From: Erigeron canadensis
Taxonomy: Eukaryota; Streptophyta; Magnoliopsida; Asterales; Asteraceae
Direction: 5' to 3'
Assembly (NCBI RefSeq): GCF_010389155.1
Contig: NC_057764.1
Location: 5,580,001 to 5,644,000 of the forward strand
DNA length: 64,000 nucleotides
Positions 44,379 through 54,207 of the stretch are shown here, one piece after another; position 1 is the first letter of the stretch; each line of letters opens with the position of its first letter. The notes under the pieces were generated by a model that saw only the letters and a list, made by a program, of their open reading frames with translations, was not told the origin of the DNA and searched no databases. The position numbers were made by a program, and so were the translations under genes.

Positions 44379-46570
44379 TCACGCCATACCTCCATAAGTA
44401 CCTGTATAAGAACCAAAACGAACTGGCATATCCGGTCCCAAAGCACCTGGATCGTGACTGGGAGGCTCCTCAACCACATGCTCAGGAGGAAAGTAGAAAC
44501 CTCCACCAACTCGCTGATGTGGGATAAACATGGCGGGAGGACGATAATCTGGAAGATCCATGGATGGGCTAAAATCCTGCCCTCTCAACTGCGCCTCCCA
44601 CATGGGCTGGTAACGACGCGAATCATACACGACTCTCCCAAGTCCAGAACCCATCATAGTCATATCCCCTCCAACCTGCTCCCTAAAACTATTCATATGA
44701 CCGTGGAAAGCCTGCTGATCAGCATACATCCTCTCTACCATAGATTGAAGAGACGTAAAATCAATACCTGTTGGAGCCCGCCTTCTAGGCTGCTCTTGTG
44801 GAGCATCCCTCATGTCAACATCCTCAGCTCCCTCCATAACTGGAGGCGGTGCAACAAACCCAGTATCATCTAGCAGCCTAGAGTTCTCCGTCATCTTCTT
44901 CACAATTTTGGCCCTCACCAACTCGGCCTCAGTCAAAGTCTCCTGAAAGATAGGGGGCGAAAGATCGGTCTGGCACTCATCAGTGTCAAAAATGCCCATG
45001 CGCCGATAGATCATAGTAACAAAGTGCCCCAAAACTAGCTCCGAGTCGGAGTGGTTCCACATCCTATCTAACACAACAATGGGGGCCAAAGCAAACCTCC
45101 TAGGCGCCCCCTCAGCAAACAACTTCATCAACCAGAGATCAGTCTGGTACGCCTTGTCCCAGTGAGTGGACCGCTGTACCAGAAACGTGACAATCATGAG
45201 ATGAAGCATCCTCAATCGCACACTCCTGATCTTAGAAACACTGCCTGACCCCCCAGACGACCAAGCTTCACCACCAGTAATCCGAGTCCAGTACTGAGGA
45301 ATGGACTCACCATCAAAGGCCTGCTTAACATATAGGCCCTGTCTCAACAAACCTCGAAACTCGCTGCTCTTCAACTGGTTCAAAGTGTACATCCCAGTAT
45401 AATAGCCAAACTGGGCAATAGATATCTTCCTCGCAACACCCCCACAGTAGAAGGTCACACAGCGCTCCTCAAATATATGCTTCACCTTATTCAACTCCTT
45501 CGTCACCTTCAGAGTTGAATAGAACTCCAAACACAACTCCCTATACATAGGCTCCCGGTTGTTAAACACATTCTGCCACATATCACTCACTACCAACCTA
45601 TCCCCAACCTGAGCCTCTATCCTAAACCACCCATTAATGTCGGCTTGAATGCCGAAATGCTGGGCGGCAGTGGGAGCAAGATATCTAGGTGGATAGACCA
45701 CCTCCTTGTGGATGGAGAAGAACTTATTGAGAAAGTTGTTCTTGTGGGGTTGTTTAACCCTGCTAAATTCCAACCACGTATGCTTCTCATTCAACTGCCC
45801 TGGCCAAAACGTAAGTGTTGGCGCTTCTACTGCCTCTCGAGAGGCTTTGGCTTGTTTCTGGGCCGACCCGCTTCCTTGGCCCTCCTCGACTTGCTTCCTC
45901 TTGTCGGTTCCTGAAGCATCCTACAAGCAAAAATCATAAGATAAATAATTATGTTAAACGAGGAATATAAACCAGGAACCGTATTGAAAACGAATAAAAT
46001 CTGGGCAGTAAGGTGCCCCACTGCGGCGTAGTGGGCATCAACACCCCCTCACTGCGGCGCAGTGAGGCTAAGTCAGAACTGGTCGAGGATTCCCACTGCG
46101 GCGCTGTGGTCTGAGGAAACCCTCACTGCGTCGCAGTGAAGTTCTAAACACGTGTGGGTCACAAGCCACCCACTGCGGCGCAGTGAGCTAGACCCTTCAC
46201 CACTGCGGCGCAGTGGGATGGTGTTTCTGGGCATGTTCTTGGTGTTCATCACGAATTTCCAGATTAAGGGGTGCAATAATCCAACTAAATAGCAATCTTT
46301 CAACAATTTAGCATTACAAATCCTTCCATTAACCTCCCCCACACTTGTTCATCAAAAAGCCTTAATTTTTTTTCAAAACCCTAGGTTTGATTTAGACTTA
46401 AATCCGGATGAACAAGTATTGGATTTGTGAAATTGAACACTACATTATCATCCTTACCCATTAATTAACAAAACCCACCAACTAATTCAACAATTACACA
46501 CAAAAATCTAAAAATCAAAACTAAAAGATTAAAAGGAAAATAAACAAGAAAAACTTACATTCTTTCTCAT
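44379..46570 (-). CDS. Athila extra ORF (ATHILA ORF-1-like, env-like position), two exons
   Basis: Exon 2 (44379-45920) is an uninterrupted 514-codon frame including stop. It has no good ATG of its own but is preceded by TTTTTGCTTGTAG, a strong splice acceptor. Upstream, ATGAGAAAGAAT (46559-46570) is followed by the consensus donor GTAAGT; joining keeps the frame and gives MRKNDASGTDKRKQ and about 517 residues. The body has LEFYSTLKVT and GGVARKISIAQFGYYTGMY, resembling the ATHILA ORF-1 domain family, then a proline-rich tail. Early KRKQ and later RRRAP are basic and could be nuclear signals. Function unknown. It is the only undamaged ORF of this element and appears to have its own promoter and 638-nt leader intron. 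Confidence 0.75.
46014..46220. repeat. Hairpin array, cluster 1 (six CTGC-N3-GCAG stems) in the leader intron
   Basis: Six copies near 46018, 46049, 46093, 46122, 46170 and 46199. Core ACTGC-GGC-GCAGT with changing but complementary outer bases, for example CCTCACTGC-GGC-GCAGTGAGG (9-bp perfect stem). One copy has loop GTC, one a G-T wobble, one a single mismatch. All lie inside the proposed intron 45921-46558. Confidence 0.85.
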
Positions 46571-46798
46571 GGTGGTGATGGATAGTTGATAATCTAAGAA
46601 GAGAAAGAAAACGAATGCAAGAATTTGGTGGAGAAGGGGGTGATTTTCGGAATTAAAATGGTGTTCTTGGGAGGGGTTCGGTTTTTTTGCTTTTTAGAGA
46701 AAGGGATAGGAGAGTTTGAAGAAGTATGTGTGGTAGAAATCAACTCCCCCTTTCCTTTTTTACTTTAAACACCTGACCCTCCTCTGACCAGTCAACAT
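46571..46798 (-). promoter_or_regulatory. Putative promoter and 5' UTR of the Athila extra ORF
   Basis: On the minus strand, GTTTAAAGTAAAA (TATA-like, near 46765) is followed by about 190 bp of CT-rich leader ending CCATCACCACC-ATG. The layout resembles a plant Pol II promoter and leader; no transcription data can be seen. Confidence 0.4.
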
Positions 46799-47003
46799 GC
46801 CCACTGCGGCGCAGTGGGCTAAGGCTTTCCTCACTGCGGCGCAGTGAGGCTTGGAGCCACTGGTGCCGAGCTTTTGGACTGCGGCGCAGTCCTCCCCTCA
46901 CACCCCCACTGCGGTGCAGTGGGGTGATGGTCAACATAGGCCGTGGAAACGGACTGCGGCGCAGTCGGTTTTACCACCCCCATTGTGGCGCAGTGGGGTA
47001 CTT
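46799..47003. repeat. Hairpin array, cluster 2 (six stems) upstream of the extra ORF promoter
   Basis: Copies near 46799, 46830, 46877, 46906, 46951 and 46978. Examples: GCCCACTGC-GGC-GCAGTGGGC, CCTCACTGC-GGC-GCAGTGAGG, GGACTGC-GGC-GCAGTCC and CCCCACTGC-GGT-GCAGTGGGG. The last copy (CCCCATTGT-GGC-GCAGTGGGG) departs from the consensus only by changes that leave G-T wobble pairs. It lies between the integrase gene and the promoter of the extra ORF. Confidence 0.85.
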
Positions 47004-47210
47004 TTCCAGAAAACAATATTTTTTTGGTTTTAAACACTAACTTACCTCAGTCCGCTTCACGCCACATTATAACCTGCACATTCTTGACGAAACAAATTAA
47101 ACCTATCTAACGAAATGAAAATCAATTTGACAAAACAAAATTAAACACGGGTTGCCTCCCGAGAAGCGCTTAATTTATTTACGAGTCGTGAGCTAGACTC
47201 GATCACCATT

Positions 47211-48358
47211 TCAAGTTTGTGAATCAAAAATAGGGATTTCTTCAACCATCCCCTCCTCCTGCTCTTCTTCCAAATACAATTTGAGCCTATGACCATTGAC
47301 AATGAAGGACCCATTTCCATCCCTTTTAAAAAGTTCGACATACCCGGACGGATACACATGTTTAATCACAAAAGGACCTATCCACCTAGAAGTTAGCTTT
47401 GGTTGTTTAATTTTAAATTTCGATAAGAATAACAAAACTTTTGCACCAACCTTAAATTCCTTCCTACGGATCCTTTTATCATGGTAAATCTTGGTCTTTT
47501 CTTTGTAAAGCCGGGAATTCTCATAAGCTCCCAACCTAAGCTCATCGAGCTCATGAAGTTGCAACAACCTAAGTTCACCGGCCTCCATCATGTCTAGGTT
47601 CAAATTCCTCAACGCCCAATACGCCTTGTGCTCTAATTCAATTGGTAAGTGACAAGTCTTACCATAGAGCAATTTGTATGGCGTAGTACCAATAGGCGTC
47701 TTAAAGGCGGTCCTAAACGCCCACAAGGCGTCATCCAACTTTTTCGACCAAACCTTGGGGTTATCGCCGACTGTTTTCTCTAGAATTCTTTTCAATGCCC
47801 TATTGGTGTTTTCCACTTGACCACTGGTCTGTGGGTGATAAGACGTTGAAAAGTAATGATGAACACCATACTTCTTAAGAACCTTATCTAGTTGATGATT
47901 AGCAAAATGTGTTCCACGATCACTAATTAAGGCTTAGGGAAACCAAACCTACTAAACAACTGTTTCAAAAATTCAATGACTACCCTTGCGTCGTTTGTAG
48001 GCAAAGCCTTGGCTTCGACCCACTTAATATCGTAAACCTCACATACCTGAATCCCTTGCTGTGGCATTTCATCCCTTTTTGTGATGCTTCCTTGGCGGTG
48101 GCAAATGTCACAGGTTTCAACCAACGTTTGGGCCTCTTTGAAGATTGTCGGCCAATAGAAACCTGCATCAAAAACCTTTCTACCTGTAATTGACAGACCA
48201 TAGTGACCTCCGGTTGGCCCGTAATGGCAAGCATCCAAAATCTCTCTAGTTTCAGCTCCCACAACACATCTTCTGACCATACCATCTGCACAAACTCGAA
48301 ACAGATATGGATTATCCCAGAAATAATGCTTAGCATCCGATATGAGCTTCTTCTTTTG
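47211..48358 (-). pseudogene. Athila integrase, broken
   Basis: On the minus strand: zinc-binding N-terminus ([10 protein letters not shown], then CDICHRQG), then a core in which CEVYDI is joined directly to [10 protein letters not shown], so the segment that normally carries the first catalytic aspartate is deleted. A 1-nt frameshift near 47935 precedes the second-aspartate region, which is read in another frame; QTSGQVENTNRALKRIL carries the glutamate block. The C-terminal part (47211-47816) is open and ends FDSQT. It would insert cDNA into chromatin; this copy cannot. Confidence 0.9.
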
Positions 48359-50029
48359 TTAACCCGAGAAATCATTTGGTATTTCACGTGCAACCAAATA
48401 ATTAGCAATGTCAGCAAACCAAGGACCTTCATCAGAATTAGAAATGACATTTAAATATTCATCGGGGAAGTGATCCTTAATCTCCCCATCCTGAAGCTCC
48501 TCCCGGTTTGGGTCCTCCAACCGGATCAAGTGATCAGCTGCTAAGTTCTCGGCACCTTTCTTATCCTTGATTTCGATATCAAATTCTTGCAACAATAGAG
48601 TCCATCGAATAAGTCTAGGCTTTGCATCTTGCTTAGAAAACAAATACTTCAAAGCAGAGTGGTCAGTGAAAACAACAGTTTTACTTAGTACTAGATATGA
48701 CCGAAACTTATCAAATGCAAAGACTACCGCAAGCAACTCCTTTTCTGTAGTAGTATAATTTTGCTGGGCGGGATTCAAGGTCTTACTAGCATAGTAAATT
48801 GGCTTGAAATGCTTATCATCCCTTTGCCCAAGCACGGCTCCTACAACATAGTCACTTGCATCGCACATCAACTCAAAAGGCAGATTCCAATCTGGTCCAA
48901 CCATAATGGGGGAGTTGGTCAACTTCTCCTTCAACACCTGAAAAGCACTTAAACAAGATTCATCAAAAACAAAAGGGACGTCTTTCTCCAACAAGTGGGT
49001 CATCGGACGAGTAATCTTAGAGAAATCCTTAATGAATCTCCGATAGAAACCGGCATGGCCAAGGAAACTACGTACCCCTTTCACATTGGAAGGCGGGGAT
49101 AACTTGGCTATCACATCAATCTTGGCCCTATCAACTTCTATTCCGGCCCTAGACAACTGATGACCTAGAACAATTCCCTCGGTCACCATGAAGTGACACT
49201 TCTCCCAATTCAAAACTAGACAAGCCTTTTCACTCCTAGTCAACATCTTATCTAGGTTATGCAAACAAGACCTAAAAGAATCCCCGAAAACCGAGAAATC
49301 ATCCATGAAAACCTCCATTGAGGTTTCAAGCATGTCCTGGAAAATAGCTATCATGCACCTTTGGAAGTTGCCCGGGGCATTACACAAGCCAAAAGGCATT
49401 CGCCGGTAAGCAAAGGTACCAAATGGGCATGTAAAAGTGGTCTTTTCTTGGTCTTTCGGGTGGATGGGTATTTAGAAATACTCGGAGAACCCATCTAAGA
49501 AACAAAAAAATTTATTTCCGGCAAGTCTTTCCAACATTTGATCAATAAATGGGAGGGGAAAATGATCCTTACGGGTGGCATCATTCAACTTACGGTAATC
49601 TATGCAAACACGCCAACCCGTGACAGTCCTAGTGGCCAAAAGTTCATTATTTTCATTTTTAATTACCGTCATGCCCCCCTTTTTGGGAACACAGTGGACG
49701 GGACTTACCCAAGAACTATCAGCTATCGGGAAAATGATCCCGGCATCTAACAGTTTAATCACTTCTTTCTTAACCACCTCCTTCATATTTGGATTAAGCC
49801 TCCTTTGTCTCTGGACAACGGGCTTAGCATCACCAACAAAATCTATCTTATGCATGCAAAAATCAGGACTAATACATGGAATGTCGGTGGTTTTCCAAGC
49901 AAAAACCCGCTTATGAGCTTTGAGTACAGTCAAAAGAAGATTTTTCTCGTCACTCGAAAGTGCGGAAGAGATAACAACGGGTAAAGAGGATTTACCTGCC
50001 AAGTAAGCATACTCCAAGTGGGCAGGCAA
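48359..50029 (-). pseudogene. Athila reverse transcriptase-RNase H, broken
   Basis: The first part (49472-50029) includes WVSPVHCVPKKGG and WRVCIDYRKLNDATRKDHFPLP. A TAA stop at 49472 splits the frame, and a further short stretch leads to MPFGLCNAPGNFQRCM and the catalytic FMDDFSVFG. RNase H follows (FELMCDASDYVVGAVL, TTTEKELLAVVFA). The second part (48359-49399) is otherwise open. Upstream a frameshift near 50040 separates it from gag-protease. Confidence 0.92.
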
Positions 50030-52733
50030 TGGCTTGAGCTCCAGATCAACCAGCGTTTATATAGAGATGTAGGAGGATTTGTTTGGGGAGTAAGAAGCCC
50101 CTTTGACATAGTAGGGGGTACATCAACCGAATTTGGCACCCTTGAGCTTCCATCAGCAACAACCTTTTCAAAGCCCTCATTCTCTGGAGGTGTCTCATGC
50201 ATATCAAGCGCCATCACTTCTGCAAACAAATCATGATCACCAATATCTCCAGCTCCTAAGCAAACGAGCCCTTCATCAACTTCTGTTTTCATGAATTCCT
50301 GAAATTCTTGATCCAAAGCATCATCAATTACGTCAATCCTGAAACAAGATTCATCAGTCGAGTAAGAATGCTTAATAGATCGTTCAACATTAAACACTAT
50401 CCTATCCGTACCCACAGCCAACGAAATTTCCTTATCTTTCACCCGGATGATAGCATCCGTGGTGTTAAGGAATGGTCTACCTAAAATCAAGGGTACCTTA
50501 GTGTCTTCTTCCATTTCTAAGATCACAAAATCAACAAGAAAAACTATATGACCTACTTGGACAGTCATGTTCTCAGTAATCCCAATGGGATACTGAAAAG
50601 AGTGGTCAGCTAGTCTTATACTCATATGAGTAGGTCTCAAAATACCGGAAGCCAACTTACTCCAAACCGAGTAAGGCATCAAATTGATACTTGCACCTAA
50701 ATCTGCTAATGCCTTACAAGTCAAAGTACGAATGGAACAAGTTATAAGAAAACTCCCTGGATCCTCAAGCTTAGGTGGAATCTGTTGATTCTGCAAGATA
50801 GCAGAACACTCAGCATTGAGATATGTCGCCTTCACCTCATCCATCTTTCTTTTGTCTGTAACAAGTTCCTTGATAAATTTCACATTGTTTGGCATTCCCT
50901 GTATCAAATCAACTAAAGGCACATTAATATGAACATTTTTAATCATGTTAACAAATTTATCATATTGTTCCTTCAATTTGGCCTTCCTGAACCGCTGTGG
51001 AAATGGAACCTTAGGCTTATATAGCTTAGCCTCGGGTGTCACCGCCGGTTTCGGTGGGGTAACCGAAGTCTTCACAGTCGGTTGATCTTCCATCACAATC
51101 TCCTCATCAACATCTTCAGCTTCTTGATTTCCTGTATCCTGCACATCTGAAACAATTACATTAGGATTAGGAGGAGGGGCATAGGATCTACCTGTACGAG
51201 TAGTAATGGCCTTCGCCTGCTCCTGACGAACAGGTGGTGGAGTGTACTTCTGACCACTGTTGGATCCTTGATTCTGCTTTGGATTCTGCTGAGTGTTACT
51301 AGGCAAAGCTCCCTGGGGCCTAGTTAGAGCAGCCATCCTGCTTTCAAGATCCTTAAAGTTAATATCCTGATTTTTGGCATTCATCCCCACCTTGCCATTA
51401 ATCCTGTCTAGCCTCTCACTCAACTCCCTAGTATCCTCCCTTATATTCTGGATACTTGTGTTTGTCTCAATCTTATTACTCATCATCTGCTTCATCATCT
51501 CTCTCAGCTCGGCATTAGGATCGGTAATAGAAGAGGAAGAACCTGATCCTTGGCTTTGCTTAGTCTCCTGCTGCTGTGGCTGACTTTGATAGTTGCTCTT
51601 TTGCCACCTGTTACCAGAAAAACGAGAAGTATTAGCAGGAAAAGAAGAGTTATAAGAATTGTTACCCGATGACCGATTCTGAAAACCGGTGTTTCTCTGA
51701 AAACCTCCTGGCTGATTCTGAACAAAATTAACATCTTCAGGTTCCCGGTTGGGACACTCTTCTGAATAGTGTGTGTCTCCACAATGATCACATCCATCAG
51801 CTAGCACCTTCACATCTCGCTCTAGATATCCAAACCTTGATTCTTGATTAGCAAATCCTTTATCCATTCTTGTCGATAAAGCTTGAATCTCATCAATGAC
51901 ACTAGAACTATTGCTTCCATCGGCCTTTGCAACCTTACTTTGCTTGAATCGGCTCTCATTCTTCATAAACCTCTTATCATCCATGGCCGCATTATCCTTC
52001 ACCATTCCCTCCAAAATGTCAAAACCTTCATTTGGAGTAATCTTGCTAAAACTCCCACCAAAAGCATATCCCATCTCTCTTTTAGAAGCCTTGGTCAATC
52101 CATCAAAGAACAACTCAACATACTTCTCCTTGGTCAATTCATGACCCGGACAATTCCTCAACATTTCTTTAAACCGGATCCATGCATCTACCACATCTTC
52201 CCCATCTTCTTGCATGAAAGACCTAATCAAGTTTTCCAATTGCCTTTGAGTTCTAACCGAGTAAAACTCACCAATAAAAGCTTCCTTGAGTTGATCCCAA
52301 GTTGTAATCGAATTCTCTGGAAGATCATTAAACTAATCTTTGGCTTCCCTGGTAAGAGTGATAGGAAAGGCTTCAAGTTTCACGACATTCATTTGGTTTT
52401 GGCCATATTGGTAGAGCCGTGCCAACTTCTCAAACCTCTCCAAGTGCTTATAGGGATCCCACTTCTTCTTTCCATCAAACTTTTGCTCTTCGATGCTCTT
52501 TAGATGATTCGGTTTCAAATTGAAACTTTGATCAACCGTCGGTGTTCTAATAACGGAACCACGAGCCGAAGGAATATTGCGGGCTCGGTCCCCATATTTG
52601 ATGTCATTCGGGTCTCTTGGTGGATTGTCACCCATCTCTTCTTTTACAAGTGCAAGCTCAAAGAATTCCTCTAGATAGAAGCCTTCTTCGTCCGAATCCA
52701 GTGGTGCTGTGAAGTTGATCCTACATCTAGGTG
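50030..52733 (-). pseudogene. Athila gag-protease, one nonsense mutation plus 3' frameshift
   Basis: The frame is open from 52733 and includes MGDNPPRDPND (ATG at 52635). A TAG at 52333 interrupts it in a KD-stop-FND context where the family has tryptophan. From 52239 it runs 769 codons: Gag helical region, zinc knuckle CDHCGDTHYSEEC, a Q/N-rich linker, and the retropepsin-like CKALADLGASINLMP. The frame then shifts near 50040 before RT. The upstream residues PPRCRINFTAPLD show that coding sequence, not UTR, abuts the 52733 junction. Confidence 0.9.
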
Positions 52734-54198
52734 GAGTTTTTGTGGACTAAAAAAAAACCTTGTGCTGCTTTAATGTCTACTGAGAATGTCCAGTCACATT
52801 CTATGAAGGAAATGTTAAACAACTTACTGAACTCTGGCCTAACCACAAATCTTAGTGATGGTTGTGAGGAAACTGACGATGATGATCTGGTAGCCATGAT
52901 TGCTAAAACCTTTAATAGGTTTAAGCATAAATCTAATCAATTTAATGGGTCCAATATTGCTTCCAGTTCAATTTCTATGGATAAGGCTAATCTTACCTGC
53001 TACAAATGTGGTAAGAAAGGCCATTTCATGAAGAAATGCAGATCTAGTCAGATGAACAACCAAACTGGTACCATTGTCCCAAACTTTGTTAAAACTGATG
53101 ATTATAAGGCCAAATACAAGAAACTTAAGGCCCAGATCGCTCTCATGTCACTTGAACAAGAAAAGGAGAAAGAAAAGAACAAGTGCATGATGGCTCAAAC
53201 TAAAGGGAAATGGGAACTCTCTGATGATTCATTTGATGATGAAGAAGAGATTAGAGATGTGTGTTTCATGGCATTGGAGAATCAACAACCAGTGGTGAAA
53301 GATGATGTTGTGTCAGGAAGATGGGTTGACATCATTTTAAAGAAGGTAAGGGATTATGATGTCGAGATAGATTCAGAATTGAAACTGGATATTGCTGAAT
53401 CATTGAATGATGACTTGTTATTTGTTGAAACCATGAGAACTGACTGTGAAAGATACTTAGAAACAGTTTTGGTTGAATTTAACAACATGAAAGGTCAAAT
53501 AAATGATTTGCAAAGTGTCCAGTTGGCTCTTAAAGAGTCAGATTTGAAAAATGAGGCATTGGAAAGAGATAACCAAAAACTAAAATTTGATCTTGAAAAG
53601 GAACACATGGTTATCAATTCTTGGGGACAAGCATCTGGTAAAAATTATGATGCTTTTTCTAAAACCATTGATGCTCAAAAAACTGCCTGGAAATCTGGTG
53701 ATCTTCAGATGGCAGCTGTTTTACCCACAATTCACCAATTGCCAGAATCTGTTAGAGTTGAAACTCCTTATGATTCCTCTGACACTGTCAAATCTGAATC
53801 CACTAAGACCAACCCTGTTGAGGTCAAAACTGGAGCAAAGATGGCTAAAACTCCAGTTAAAAAGGAATCTGGTGACAATCCTTTACCTCACAAGTCAAAT
53901 GAGTCCTCAACTCAAAAGACTAAAACCCCCGCTGAGCCCAAGTCCATAGGCCAGCAGCCTAACAAAATGTCAAAACTCCTCCTCAAAAACAAAAGATAAA
54001 ACAATCTGCTCAGAAAGGAGCAAACATCGAAAAGAAAAAGGAAGTTAATGTTCCACTAAAACCAATTGTTTTTACTCCAGAAGCTGGAGAGAACCCTCTA
54101 GTTTCTTCATCCAGTTCTACACCAAGTCAAGCTCCTGGGACTTCTCAGAAGAAGTCCAGTGGACCCATCAAGAAAAGATGGGTTCACAAAAATAACTA
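52731..54198 (+). pseudogene. SIRE-type Copia gag, N-terminally truncated
   Basis: The frame starts at the junction with the Athila element, so the first part of Gag, the 5' UTR and the 5' LTR are absent. It has an acidic linker (CEETDDDDLVAMIAKTF), the zinc knuckle CYKCGKKGHFMKKC and a predicted coiled coil (about 53440-53600). A 1-nt frameshift near 53965 ends the long frame at 53999; the Lys/Ser/Pro-rich tail continues in another frame to the stop at 54193-54195. The apparent ATG at 52731 uses junction bases and is not the real start. Confidence 0.85.
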
Positions 54199-54207
54199 AT
54201 CACTTAT

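Larger units (their letters stand above)
42101..52733 (-). mobile_element. Athila-type Ty3 retrotransposon, 5'-truncated
   Basis: On the minus strand the order is gag-protease, RT-RNase H, integrase, a hairpin-rich non-coding stretch, an extra ORF, then a long non-coding end with LTR-like sequence. This order and the motifs fit the Athila lineage. The 5' LTR and primer binding site are missing: the element stops at 52733 against the SIRE-type Copia. The left boundary (near 42101) is approximate. Confidence 0.8.

Noticed and set aside
44211..44873. 220-codon plus-strand ORF
   Set aside because: It is antisense to the Athila extra ORF exon and has no domain motif; a shadow frame.
46014..47003. 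Hairpin array as a CRISPR array or rho-independent terminators
   Set aside because: Spacing is irregular, no U-tract follows the stems and the context is a plant retrotransposon.
51883..52503. 206-codon plus-strand ORF
   Set aside because: Antisense shadow of Athila gag.
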